DNA of 64,000 bases. Origin: Companilactobacillus tucceti DSM 20183 (GTDB taxonomy: Bacteria > Bacillota > Bacilli > Lactobacillales > Lactobacillaceae). Positions 43,320 to 51,677 of the stretch are shown piece by piece. A model generated the notes under the pieces. That model had not been told where the DNA came from, did not search any database, and saw only the letters and a program-made list of their open reading frames with translations. Position numbers and translations under genes: made by a program. The stretch is from the NCBI RefSeq assembly GCF_001434665.1, contig NZ_AZDG01000002.1, positions 62,001 to 126,000 on the forward strand. Direction: 5' to 3'. Position 1 is the first letter of the stretch. Each line of letters opens with the position of its first letter.

Positions 43320-44051
43320 ATGGTAGAAACCAATAAAGTAAGATTACAAAAGGCTATGGCAGACGCTGGTATAGCTTCAAGAAGAAAATCAGAGGAATTA
43401 ATTGCTGGTGGACATGTTTTAGTTAACGGTAAAGTAGTTAAGGAAATGGGTGTTAAAGTTGATCACCACGATAAAATAGAAGTTGATGGTGTTCCTATTC
43501 ATAACGAAAAGAAACGTTATATTTTGATGTATAAACCTAGAGGAGTCATTTCCGCGGTTAAAGATGATAAGGACCGTAAAGTTATTACAGATTTATTGGA
43601 AGAAGACTTTAGAGAACGTGTTTATCCAGTAGGTAGATTAGATTATGATACTTCAGGATTGATCATTTTAACTAATGATGGTGATTTTGCCAACAAATTA
43701 ATGCATCCTAAATATCATGTCGAAAAAACTTATGTTGCTAAAATAAAGGGCATTTTAGCACTCGAAGAAATAAAAAAACTAGAGCGTGGGATGAAGCTTA
43801 AAGATTTCAAGACGTCACCAGCTAAAGTTCAAGTAATGTCTAAAGATATGAAAAAAGGAACTTCAATTGTTAAGTTAGTTATTCATGAAGGACACAATCA
43901 TCAAGTTAAGAATATGTTCGCAGCTGTGGGTCATCCAGTTATTAAATTATCTCGTGAAAAATATGGCTTTTTGACTCTAGATGGCCTCGTATCAGGTAAA
44001 TATCGTGATCTTACAAGACAAGAAGTCGCTAAGTTGAAAGATAGGAAATAA
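43320..44051 (+). CDS. rluB: 23S rRNA pseudouridine synthase, RluB type
   Basis: 243 residues. An N-terminal S4 RNA-binding domain (about 7-60, RLQKAMADAGIASRRKSEEL) is followed by the RsuA/RluB catalytic domain, with Asp108 in GRLDYDTSGL as the nucleophile and the VIHEGHNHQVKNMF motif near 185. It isomerises a uridine of 23S rRNA (position 2605 in E. coli RluB); the exact site here is inferred. Follows scpB by 3 bases; last gene before the FMN riboswitch. Confidence 0.95.
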   Translation: MVETNKVRLQKAMADAGIASRRKSEELIAGGHVLVNGKVVKEMGVKVDHHDKIEVDGVPIHNEKKRYILMYKPRGVISAVKDDKDRKVITDLLEEDFRERVYPVGRLDYDTSGLIILTNDGDFANKLMHPKYHVEKTYVAKIKGILALEEIKKLERGMKLKDFKTSPAKVQVMSKDMKKGTSIVKLVIHEGHNHQVKNMFAAVGHPVIKLSREKYGFLTLDGLVSGKYRDLTRQEVAKLKDRK

Positions 44052-44053
44052 TT

Positions 44054-44062
44054 TGTTATAGT
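44054..44062 (+). promoter_or_regulatory. Extended -10 promoter of ribU
   Basis: TGT followed by TATAGT (44057-44062), about 25 bases upstream of the FMN riboswitch, so the riboswitch lies at the 5' end of the transcript. Confidence 0.55.
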
Positions 44063-44087
44063 TAGTTTGTTAAAAATTTAATAAGTT

Positions 44088-44202
44088 GGTTTTCAGGGCA
44101 GGGTGAAATTCCCGACCGGCGGTATAGTCCGCGACCCAGGTTTTCCTGGTTGATTGGGTTTAATTCCCAAACCGATAGTAAAGTCTAGATGAAAGAAAAC
44201 AG
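44088..44202 (+). promoter_or_regulatory. FMN riboswitch (RFN element)
   Basis: The conserved blocks of the RFN aptamer are present in order: CAGGGCAGGGTGAAATTCCC, GACCGGCGGTATAGTC, CGCGACCC, a variable arm (CCAGGTTTTCCTGG), TTGGGTTTAATTCCCAAACC, GATAGTAAAGTC and GATGAAAGA. The aptamer binds FMN and, with the terminator at 44205-44244, should stop transcription of ribU when FMN is plentiful. Confidence 0.96.
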
Positions 44203-44204
44203 AT

Positions 44205-44244
44205 TAGGTCTGTTTTGGTGTGCCCAAAATAGGCCTATTTTCTT
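44205..44244 (+). terminator. Riboswitch expression platform (terminator)
   Basis: TAGGTCTGTTTTGG (44205-44218) pairs with CCAAAATAGGCCTA (44224-44237) with two G-U pairs, followed by TTTTCTTT. It lies between aptamer and ribU, with the ribU Shine-Dalgarno region beyond it, so control is by transcription termination. Confidence 0.85.
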
Positions 44245-44271
44245 TGGAAATCGGCAAGGAAGGTTGATTTT

Positions 44272-44832
44272 ATGGGAAAGAGTACTTATAAGTTTCAAGA
44301 AATGGTAACTATATCTATTTTTGCGGCATTTGCGGCAATAATTATGTTTTTCGAATTCCCGGTATTACCATGGTTCCCATTCTTGAAAGTTGATTTAAGT
44401 GATATAGTCACAATAATTGGAACGATTTTTTATGGACCTGTTGGGGGAAGCTTGATTGCTTTGATCAAGGCTTTAGTACATTGGTTGGTAACCGGATCAG
44501 GAGTTGCTGGAATAATTGGAAATGGTGCTAATGTAATTGGAGCAATTGCTTTGTTACTACCATTTGGTTACTTCTGGAAGAGAAGTAATAAGACAATGGC
44601 AATTATTACCGGTACTATTTCGATGACGGTCGTAATGTCAGTTTTGAATTATTTTGTTATTATGCCACTTTATATTAATGTAATCGGCATGCAACTAAAT
44701 ATGAGTTTGGCAAAATATGTAGCAACTGGAGTTATTCCATTTAATATCGTTAAGTCATTGATCATTTCAGTTGGTGTTTTAGTTGTTTATCCGCGTCTAA
44801 AGGGTCATTTTGTTAATAAAACTGTAAACTAG
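44272..44832 (+). CDS. ribU: Riboflavin ECF transporter S component
   Basis: 186 residues, six hydrophobic segments. MVTISIFAAFAAIIMFFEFP and the loop PFLKVDLSDIVTIIGTIFYG, then GPVGGSLIALIKALVHWLVT, are the RibU fold signatures. It binds riboflavin in the membrane and uses the shared EcfA1A2T module for uptake; those genes are not in this window. The FMN riboswitch directly upstream supports the substrate. No riboflavin biosynthesis genes are seen in this window. Confidence 0.95.
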   Translation: MGKSTYKFQEMVTISIFAAFAAIIMFFEFPVLPWFPFLKVDLSDIVTIIGTIFYGPVGGSLIALIKALVHWLVTGSGVAGIIGNGANVIGAIALLLPFGYFWKRSNKTMAIITGTISMTVVMSVLNYFVIMPLYINVIGMQLNMSLAKYVATGVIPFNIVKSLIISVGVLVVYPRLKGHFVNKTVN

Positions 44833-44835
44833 TGA

Positions 44836-44859
44836 TTCTTTAGAAATCTTTAAAGAATA
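44836..44859 (+). terminator. Possible terminator after ribU
   Basis: ATTCTTTA and TAAAGAAT pair perfectly around an 8-base loop; the following T content is weak, so read-through is likely. Confidence 0.45.
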
Positions 44860-44914
44860 AATTGTAATTTTTATGATATGCTTTAAGGGGTAGAAATTAG
44901 GAGGTTGGTTTTCA

Positions 44915-46018
44915 ATGGCCGAGAACAACAAAAATAACACTTCTGGTGAAAATATCCCCAATTCAACTGCTGGATTAGAAGGATCAGTTAGTCAAGAAGA
45001 TTTAAAGAAATATCATTTGATTCCATCAGATGATAATGAAAATATTCAAGATAATCAAAATGTAGAACAATATCAAAATGAACCGGTTCAAGACAATCAA
45101 GATAAACAAGAACCTGTTGCTCCAGTTATTCCTGTATCTTCAAATGATGATCACTTGCATAGAAGTCAGGCAGAACCTGATCATTTGGAACAATCTGAAG
45201 AGTCACAAGAAATACCACAGGAACAACCAGATCAAAATCAATACGATCAAATTGAGTCGGAACCAAAGGATCAAGAGCAAGATTTAAATTCTAATCCGGT
45301 CGAACCTGAATCAAATCAACCTGAGGAAGCTGAATCAAAAGAAGAAGCTAAGCCTTGGGAAAAGAGCTTTGATGATGATAATGATGAAAGTGGCCATGTT
45401 TCAAGAGCTGTAAGTAAGAAAAAGCAACGTGGAAATCATACTTTAGTAACTACTTTAGTTATTGCTCTGATTGTAATTATGTTTGCACCAGTTGTTATTA
45501 ATGCGATGCATAGTAACAGTGGTGGTGATTTAGATAGTACTCAATCTGAGAAGTCTGTTGAAAGTAAAGATAAGAGTTCAAAGAAAAAGGCTAAGCCTAA
45601 GAAAAAGAAGAGCGACACTAATAAGTCATCAGAAAAGAAGACTACTAAGAAGAAGTCAAATTCTGAGACTGATAATGATGCCAATACTTCTAACGATACA
45701 TCTAATCAATCAACTGATTCAGACAGTCAAGATACTACAACAACTGATAATTCAGCAAATCAAGCAACTACTGGTACTGCTTCAAATAATAACGGTGGAA
45801 ATGCTAATTCTGGTACACAATCAGATACATCACAATCACAAAGTAACAATACTAGTTCAACCAATGATTCTTCAGCATCAGCATCTACTTATACAGTAAA
45901 AGCCGGTGATAATTGGTTTAGAATTGCTTATAATAATAATATGACTACTGCTCAATTGAAGGGCTTAAATGGTGGAGTTTCTACTTTGACACCAGGTACA
46001 ACATTAAGATTAAAATAG
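44915..46018 (+). CDS. LysM-domain surface protein (SAG1386/EF1546 type)
   Basis: 367 residues. An acidic, Gln/Glu/Asp/Asn-rich cytoplasmic segment (about 1-165), a single membrane helix (about 175-197, TLVTTLVIALIVIMFAPVVI), a Lys-rich then Ser/Thr/Asn-rich extracellular spacer (about 205-320), and a C-terminal LysM domain (TYTVKAGDNWFRIAYNNNM onward). No signal peptidase site; topology is type II with LysM outside, binding peptidoglycan. Located upstream of cmk, as for the SAG1386/EF1546 family. AGGAGGT precedes the ATG. The low-complexity spacer is naturally variable. Confidence 0.88.
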   Translation: MAENNKNNTSGENIPNSTAGLEGSVSQEDLKKYHLIPSDDNENIQDNQNVEQYQNEPVQDNQDKQEPVAPVIPVSSNDDHLHRSQAEPDHLEQSEESQEIPQEQPDQNQYDQIESEPKDQEQDLNSNPVEPESNQPEEAESKEEAKPWEKSFDDDNDESGHVSRAVSKKKQRGNHTLVTTLVIALIVIMFAPVVINAMHSNSGGDLDSTQSEKSVESKDKSSKKKAKPKKKKSDTNKSSEKKTTKKKSNSETDNDANTSNDTSNQSTDSDSQDTTTTDNSANQATTGTASNNNGGNANSGTQSDTSQSQSNNTSSTNDSSASASTYTVKAGDNWFRIAYNNNMTTAQLKGLNGGVSTLTPGTTLRLK

Positions 46019-46027
46019 AAGTTTAAG

Positions 46028-46062
46028 AAGGGTCTTGGACATTAAATTGTCGGGCCCTTTTG
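46028..46062 (+). terminator. Terminator after the LysM gene
   Basis: AAGGGTC-x-TGGACA pairs with TGTC-GGGCCCTT around an AT loop, followed by TTTTGTT just before the cmk ribosome binding site. Confidence 0.6.
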
Positions 46063-46080
46063 TTAAGGAGAGAACTATTA

Positions 46081-46740
46081 ATGCAAATTGCTATCGATGG
46101 ACCGGCTTCAGCTGGTAAGAGTACTATTGCTAAATTAATTGCTAAAAATCTAAATTTTGTTTATTGTGATACAGGAGCAATGTATAGAACTGTCACTTTA
46201 CTTGCAAAAAAGAATCAATTAGATTATGGTGATGAGTCAGGTATTTTAAATTTAATGCGTGATCATAAAATTTATTTTGTTAACAAAGAAGATGGACAAC
46301 ATGTCTTCTTGGATGATGAGGATGTATCAGATGTTATCCGTACCGAAGAAATCACTAATAACGTTTCTCAAGTTTCAGCTATTAAAGAAGTAAGAACACA
46401 ATTAGTTGAAATGCAACGTAAAATGGCTGACAATACTAATATTGTCATGGATGGCCGTGATATTGGTACAACTGTTTTACCAAATGCTGAAGTAAAAATA
46501 TTTTTAATTGCCAGTGTTTCGGTTCGTGCTCAAAGAAGATTCAAAGATAATCAAGAACGTGGAATTGATGTTCCATTAACACAATTAGAAGACGAAATAG
46601 CTACTCGTGACTATAAAGATTCGCATCGTGAGATTTCTCCGTTGAAAAAAGCGGATGATGCAATTGAAGTAGATACTTCTAATATGACGATTGAACAAGT
46701 AGTTGACCGTGTAACAGAAATTGTTAATGAAAAAAAGTAA
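46081..46740 (+). CDS. cmk: Cytidylate kinase
   Basis: 219 residues. It phosphorylates CMP and dCMP with ATP. P-loop DGPASAGKST (6-15), MYRTVT and VMDGRDIGTTVLPNA are standard Cmk motifs. I chose ATG 46081, 10 bases after AAGGAG; an in-frame upstream codon at 46060 lies in the terminator tail. It is followed 27 bases later by der. No rpsA lies between them, unlike in many other Firmicutes. Confidence 0.96.
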   Translation: MQIAIDGPASAGKSTIAKLIAKNLNFVYCDTGAMYRTVTLLAKKNQLDYGDESGILNLMRDHKIYFVNKEDGQHVFLDDEDVSDVIRTEEITNNVSQVSAIKEVRTQLVEMQRKMADNTNIVMDGRDIGTTVLPNAEVKIFLIASVSVRAQRRFKDNQERGIDVPLTQLEDEIATRDYKDSHREISPLKKADDAIEVDTSNMTIEQVVDRVTEIVNEKK

Positions 46741-46767
46741 AATTTTAAAATAAGAGGAGGTAGGTTT

Positions 46768-48081
46768 ATGGCTGTTCCTGTAGTTGCATTAGTAGGACGT
46801 CCTAATGTTGGTAAATCAACGATTTTTAATCGTATTATCAATGAACGTCTATCTATTGTTGAAGATACACCAGGTGTTACTAGAGATAGGATTTATGCTA
46901 GAGCAAGTTGGCTTGGAAAAGAGTTTAGATTGATCGATACCGGTGGTATTGATATGAGTGGTGAACCATTGACTGTTCAAATCAAGAACCAGGCTGAAAT
47001 TGCAATTGATGAAGCTGATGTTATTGTCTTTATCGTAAATGGTCAAAATGGTGTTACAAAAGAGGATGAGGATGTTGCTAAAATACTTTACAGAACTAAA
47101 AAACCTGTAGTTTTAGCAGTTAACAAAGCCGATAATCCCGAACAACGTCAAAATATATATGACTTTTATACTTTAGGCTTTGGTGATCCAAATCCAATTT
47201 CTGGTGCTCAGGGTACCGGTGTTGGTGATCTTTTAGATGAAATAGTTCATGCGTTTCCAGCTGATGCCAAGCATGAAGAAGATGAATCTGTTAAATTCAG
47301 TTTTATTGGACGTCCTAATGTTGGTAAATCCTCATTAGTTAACGCTATCCTTGGTGACGAGCGAGTTATCGTTTCAAATATGGAAGGTACTACTCGTGAT
47401 GCGGTAGATACTAAGTATCATGATGAAAAATTGGATAAAGATTTTACTATTATTGATACTGCTGGTATTAGAAAACGTGGTAAAGTTTATGAGAATACTG
47501 AAAAGTACTCTGTTTTGAGAGCTTTAAGTGCAATTGATAAATCCGATGTTGTTTGTGTTGTTTTAAATGCTGAAGAGGGTATTCGTGAACAAGATAAGCG
47601 TGTTGCGGGTTATGCACATAATGCTGGTAAAGGTGTAATTATTGTAGTTAATAAGTGGGATGCCTTGAAAAAGGATACTCATACAATGAAAGATTTTGAA
47701 AATCAGATCAGAACTGAGTTCCAATATCTCTCATATGCTCCAATTCTTTTCACTTCTGCGGTTAAAGGCCAAAGATTGGATCAAATTCCAGAATTGGTTT
47801 CAAAAGTTTATGACAATCGACAAAGAAGAATTCAATCTGCCATTCTTAATGACTTATTGTTGCGTGCAACTTCTATTGCACCAACACCAGTTGTTAACGG
47901 TAAAAGATTGCGTATTTATTACATGACACAAGTGGCGGTTCAACCACCAACATTTGTTGTGTTTGTTAATGATAACGAATTATTGCATTTCTCATATGAA
48001 CGTTTCTTAATTAATCAATTAAGAGACACATTTGACTTTGAAGGAACACCTATTAAAATCTTGCCTAGAAAGCGTAAATAA
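46768..48081 (+). CDS. der: Ribosome-assembly GTPase Der (EngA)
   Basis: 437 residues with the double G domain unique to Der: [11 protein letters not shown] at 10-20 and [11 protein letters not shown] near 181-191, with DTGGID and DTAGIRKRG as the two G3 motifs. A KH-like C-terminal domain ends in [10 protein letters not shown]. It acts in late 50S assembly and is usually essential. AGAGGAGG precedes the ATG. The first 500 bases of the downstream region hold no gene other than hup. Confidence 0.97.
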   Translation: MAVPVVALVGRPNVGKSTIFNRIINERLSIVEDTPGVTRDRIYARASWLGKEFRLIDTGGIDMSGEPLTVQIKNQAEIAIDEADVIVFIVNGQNGVTKEDEDVAKILYRTKKPVVLAVNKADNPEQRQNIYDFYTLGFGDPNPISGAQGTGVGDLLDEIVHAFPADAKHEEDESVKFSFIGRPNVGKSSLVNAILGDERVIVSNMEGTTRDAVDTKYHDEKLDKDFTIIDTAGIRKRGKVYENTEKYSVLRALSAIDKSDVVCVVLNAEEGIREQDKRVAGYAHNAGKGVIIVVNKWDALKKDTHTMKDFENQIRTEFQYLSYAPILFTSAVKGQRLDQIPELVSKVYDNRQRRIQSAILNDLLLRATSIAPTPVVNGKRLRIYYMTQVAVQPPTFVVFVNDNELLHFSYERFLINQLRDTFDFEGTPIKILPRKRK

Positions 48082-48163
48082 TCCTTAATTGACGCTAATT
48101 TGGAAGATTTTAGGCCAATATTTTAAATAAATTTAGAATTCGCCCATTTTAAGGGGTTAAAAC

Positions 48164-48192
48164 TTGCCACAGCCTTGGTGCTATGGTATTTT
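48164..48192 (+). promoter_or_regulatory. Promoter of hup
   Basis: TTGCCA (48164-48169), a 17-base spacer and TATTTT (48187-48192). The transcript would have a leader of about 70 bases before the hup ATG. Confidence 0.65.
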
Positions 48193-48205
48193 GAATAATG
48201 GAATG

Positions 48206-48232
48206 ATGAACACAGTCGTCGTTCATGTGTTC
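48206..48232 (+). promoter_or_regulatory. hup leader with two overlapping alternative hairpins
   Basis: ATGAAC (48206-48211) can pair with GTTCAT (48221-48226), or GAACACA (48208-48214) with TGTGTTC (48226-48232). The two cannot form together. It lies about 20 bases upstream of the hup Shine-Dalgarno sequence (GGAGG). Confidence 0.4.
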
Positions 48233-48267
48233 TAAATTATTTATACAAATCTCCGGAGGTATTATGT

Positions 48268-48543
48268 ATGGCAAATAAAGCAGAACTTATTGATAGTGTT
48301 GCAAGTAAAACAGGTTTAACAAAGAAAGATGCAACTTCAGCAGTTGATGCTGTTTTTGAATCAATCCAAGAAAACTTATCAGAAGGTAACAAAGTTCAAC
48401 TAATTGGCTTTGGTAACTTTGAAGTACGTCAACGTGCAGCTCGTAAGGGTCGCAACCCACAAACTGGTGAAGAAATTAAGATTCCTGCAAGCAAGGTTCC
48501 TGCATTCAAACCAGGTAAGGCTTTGAAAGATTCAGTTAAATAG
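48268..48543 (+). CDS. hup: Nucleoid protein HU
   Basis: 91 residues, standard [22 protein letters not shown] is the family start, [20 protein letters not shown] the beta-arm entry, and [20 protein letters not shown] the DNA-binding arm with the intercalating Pro. Homodimers bend DNA and compact the nucleoid. A strong promoter and terminator isolate it as a single gene. Confidence 0.97.
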   Translation: MANKAELIDSVASKTGLTKKDATSAVDAVFESIQENLSEGNKVQLIGFGNFEVRQRAARKGRNPQTGEEIKIPASKVPAFKPGKALKDSVK

Positions 48544-48554
48544 TTATTTTTGGG

Positions 48555-48578
48555 GGCGGTCGATTGACCGTCTTTTTT
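48555..48578 (+). terminator. Terminator of hup
   Basis: GGCGGTC (48555-48561) pairs with GACCGTC (48566-48572, one G-U pair) around GATT, followed by six Ts. Confidence 0.9.
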
Positions 48579-48604
48579 ATGTTTAAAATTATGGAGGTAA
48601 ATTT

Positions 48605-49849
48605 GTGAGTAAAGCAAATGAAGTAATTGAAAATATTGATGCGGGTGATTTTAGTGATGTAGATGGCCTCATCCAATCATCAATTGAACAAGACGACGAC
48701 CAAACACAATTTTCTTTAGCAGAGACATTACTTAGTAGAGGGCTCTCAGTTCAAGCTAGAGTAGTTTATGAAGCATTATTAGTACATTATCCAGATGAGG
48801 GGCAAATCCTCTCTAGGCTTGCTGAAATTGCTGTTTCAGATGGTGATTCTGATAAAGCCTTGGATTATATAACAAAAATCGAACCTGATGATGATGCTTA
48901 TGCTGAAAGTTTGCTAGTTTCAGCTGATATATATCAATCACAAGGATTGTACGAGGTTAGTGAGCAAAAGCTTTTAACTGGAATTAGAGAGTTTCAAGAT
49001 GAAGATGTTTTCAAGTTTGCTCTAGCGGAATTGTATTTTGATGAAAATAAGTTTGATAAAGCATTGGTTTACTACGATATTTTGTTAGATGCAGGTATCG
49101 ACAACTATTCAGGAATTTCAATAGTTTTGCGTAAAGCTAGTTCTTTAGCCGGAACTGGTGAATACGAAGCAGCAATTTCAGAATTTGAACAACTAAATGC
49201 TATTGAATTGAATGAAGATGCTCAATATCAATTAGGATTTTTATATAATCAAGTAAAAGATTATAATAAGTCTGTTAAAGTTTTAGAAAAATTGCTTGAA
49301 ATAAACCATGATTATCCAACCGCATATAGCATTTTAGCTGATGATTATTTAAATCTTAAGAGAAATGAAGACGCCTTTAAGTATGCACAATTAGGACTGA
49401 ACTTGAATGAGTTAGACGAAAATCTCTATATGATTGCTTTTGAAGCTGGAACATCAGAGAATCTTTCTGAATCTTTGAGTTTAATTGAAACTGGTATTAA
49501 GAAGGTTGAGAATCCTTTACCATTAATAATTAAACTAAGTGACTTTTATATTACTAGAGGTCAATTCAAAAATAATCTCGATCTGCTTGATGGAAGAGAC
49601 TTAGCAAACAATCCTAAGTTAACTTGGAATTTAGCAAAATCATATTATGAAACAGATAATCAAAAGTTAGCCCAAGACAATATTTTGTTAGTATTCGATG
49701 AATTTAAGGATAATCTTGACTACTTGTCTGATGTCATTGAGATTTTACGCAGCAGCGGAGATAAACAAGTTCTTAAGGTTGCGGTTAAGATGTATTTGAA
49801 ACTTGAACCAGACAATATTGATATGCAAGAATTATTAGAACAGATTTAA
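48605..49849 (+). CDS. Tetratricopeptide-repeat protein
   Basis: 414 residues built of helical repeats. TPR-like units with the pattern A-LY--Y--GQ and A--YD-LL are visible from about 35 to 400, for example FALAELYFDENKFDKALVYY and AQYQLGFLYNQVKDYNKSVK. No signal peptide, so it is a cytoplasmic scaffold protein. The gene is conserved between hup and cca in lactobacilli (YpiA-like); its partners are unknown. GTG start with GGAGGTAAATTT upstream. It is 18 bases from cca. Confidence 0.88.
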   Translation: MSKANEVIENIDAGDFSDVDGLIQSSIEQDDDQTQFSLAETLLSRGLSVQARVVYEALLVHYPDEGQILSRLAEIAVSDGDSDKALDYITKIEPDDDAYAESLLVSADIYQSQGLYEVSEQKLLTGIREFQDEDVFKFALAELYFDENKFDKALVYYDILLDAGIDNYSGISIVLRKASSLAGTGEYEAAISEFEQLNAIELNEDAQYQLGFLYNQVKDYNKSVKVLEKLLEINHDYPTAYSILADDYLNLKRNEDAFKYAQLGLNLNELDENLYMIAFEAGTSENLSESLSLIETGIKKVENPLPLIIKLSDFYITRGQFKNNLDLLDGRDLANNPKLTWNLAKSYYETDNQKLAQDNILLVFDEFKDNLDYLSDVIEILRSSGDKQVLKVAVKMYLKLEPDNIDMQELLEQI

Positions 49850-49867
49850 AAAAGGTGAGGTATTTTT

Positions 49868-51070
49868 ATGCGTATGAAAGAACTTCCTGCAGACTTTAAA
49901 AGAGCTCTGCCAGTCTTAAAAGAAATTGAACAGGCCGGATATGAGGCCTATTTTGTCGGCGGAAGTGTACGCGACCATATTTTAGGTCTACCAATTCATG
50001 ATGTGGATATTGCTACAAGTGCCTATCCAGAAGAAATAAAAGAGATCTTTAAACATACAGTTGATACTGGTATCCAACATGGGACGGTCACTGTACTTTT
50101 TGGCGGTTCATCTTATGAAATAACGACTTTTAGGACCGAATCGGGTTATCAAGATTATAGACGACCTGATGAGGTTACTTTTGTGCGTTCATTAGAAGAT
50201 GATTTAAAAAGGCGTGACTTTACAATCAATGCGTTAGCTTTAGATCGTAATGGTGAAGTTATTGACAAATTTGACGGTTTAAAGGATCTTAATAATCATT
50301 TGATACGTGCTGTTGGTAAAGCAGAGGAACGTTTTAATGAAGATGCGTTAAGAATGATGCGTGCGGTAAGATTTCAATCACAGTTGAATTTTAGAATTGA
50401 AGATAAAACTGCTGAGGCTATTAAGTCAAATGCACATTTACTTGAGAAAATAGCTGTTGAAAGAACTCGTGAAGAGTTTATTAAAATGATGCTCGGACAA
50501 GCTTGGCAAATTGGCTTTTCTGACTTTTTAAGATTCAAATTATGTGAATTTGCTCCTGGTATGAGAGAACATAGCACTTTACTACATAAATTAATTGAAT
50601 TGAAGCCTGTTGAGTTCTTAGATGAAGATTCGGTATGGGTAGCGATTGGATTTGCACTAAAATTATCAGATCATGATTTAAATAAATTATTAAGAGTTTG
50701 GAAAGTTTCAAATAAAACTAGAGAAACTAGTTTGGCAACATATGAGATGTTGGAATTATTTTCAAATCAAAATTTTGATATTTGGGAGATCTATAATTTA
50801 GGCATCGATAATTTTGAAAGAGCAGCTAAATTGTGTCAGTTGTTCAGTATCAAAATGGAATATGACAAAATCTCTAAGTCAATTGAGCAAATTCCTATTA
50901 AATCAAGTCATGATTTAGCAATAACTGGAAATGACTTGATTAAAATATTGAATATTACTCCTGGACCAGAAATTGGTAAAATGCTTAAAAACGTTGAGAA
51001 AGCAGTTGTTGAAGAAAACGTTTGCAATAATTTTGATGAATTAAAAGTTTATGTGTTAAGCAATCGTTAA
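49868..51070 (+). CDS. cca: CCA-adding tRNA nucleotidyltransferase
   Basis: 400 residues, class II CCA enzyme. The head has YFVGGSVRDHILG (29-41) and the catalytic carboxylates D45-x-D47 in HDVDIAT. RRDFTINALA and the EDALRMMRAVRFQSQL neck motif follow, then an all-helical body and tail. It builds or repairs the tRNA 3' CCA end, matching RNase Z at 20.8 kb. Translation may be coupled to the TPR gene 18 bases upstream. Confidence 0.97.
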   Translation: MRMKELPADFKRALPVLKEIEQAGYEAYFVGGSVRDHILGLPIHDVDIATSAYPEEIKEIFKHTVDTGIQHGTVTVLFGGSSYEITTFRTESGYQDYRRPDEVTFVRSLEDDLKRRDFTINALALDRNGEVIDKFDGLKDLNNHLIRAVGKAEERFNEDALRMMRAVRFQSQLNFRIEDKTAEAIKSNAHLLEKIAVERTREEFIKMMLGQAWQIGFSDFLRFKLCEFAPGMREHSTLLHKLIELKPVEFLDEDSVWVAIGFALKLSDHDLNKLLRVWKVSNKTRETSLATYEMLELFSNQNFDIWEIYNLGIDNFERAAKLCQLFSIKMEYDKISKSIEQIPIKSSHDLAITGNDLIKILNITPGPEIGKMLKNVEKAVVEENVCNNFDELKVYVLSNR

Positions 51071-51115
51071 TGCTGTGGTATCATTAAGTTAATAAAGTAT
51101 TGAAAGGGTGATAAT

Positions 51116-51580
51116 ATGTCAAAGCATGTATTTAAAGAATTGAAGTTCTATTTTAGAAATGATGATACTTGGACAGTAAGTCATAGTGAAATGAGCGATG
51201 TCTGGCTAAGTCGTGTTACAACAAGTTATGGACGTATTGCAGGAGGTAGAATGCAAGAGATCCATCCATGTAAGCGTTTTAGAATAGAGATTCTTCCAGA
51301 TGCTGACTATATTAAAGATGCTGATGTTTCAACAGCTGCTATGGCCGATGGAATGTTCAACCGTATTATGAAGTATCAAGATATTGAAAAATGTGATCTT
51401 GTTTTTGAAGATGATGAAGATAAAGATCCATTGCAAATTTACTTCCCATTCAAGAAGAAGGATGCCGATGGATTGGATAACATTTATCAATCATCAGCTA
51501 TCTCAAAGAAGAATGGCAATCTTTACTTAACAATCGATCCAGCACATACAGTGTTCGATTTGTACAAGAATGAACTTTAA
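51116..51580 (+). CDS. Conserved lactobacillar protein of unknown function
   Basis: 154 residues, soluble, acidic in the middle (DLVFEDDEDKDP) and aromatic-rich near the N terminus (ELKFYFRNDDTWTVS). No transmembrane segment, signal peptide, nucleotide-binding motif or cysteine pair. Alternating strands suggest a compact alpha/beta protein. I do not recognise the family. It has a good Shine-Dalgarno sequence (AAAGGGTGAT), an extended -10-like TGG-TATCAT just after the cca stop, and its own terminator. Confidence 0.7.
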   Translation: MSKHVFKELKFYFRNDDTWTVSHSEMSDVWLSRVTTSYGRIAGGRMQEIHPCKRFRIEILPDADYIKDADVSTAAMADGMFNRIMKYQDIEKCDLVFEDDEDKDPLQIYFPFKKKDADGLDNIYQSSAISKKNGNLYLTIDPAHTVFDLYKNEL

Positions 51581-51585
51581 TATTT

Positions 51586-51623
51586 AAGAGGTAGAAGCTA
51601 AATTGGCTTCACCTCTTTTTTTA
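51586..51623 (+). terminator. Terminator after the unknown protein
   Basis: AAGAGGT-GAAGC pairs with GGCTTC-ACCTCTT around a short loop, followed by seven Ts. Confidence 0.9.
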
Positions 51624-51677
51624 ATGCCTATATTCGTCTAAAATATTAAGTAATTAAAAAAATATGTGGTGACTTAT

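Noticed and set aside
45558-45899. Plus-strand open frame inside the LysM gene
   Set aside because: It arises from low-complexity Lys/Ser/Asn codons read out of frame.
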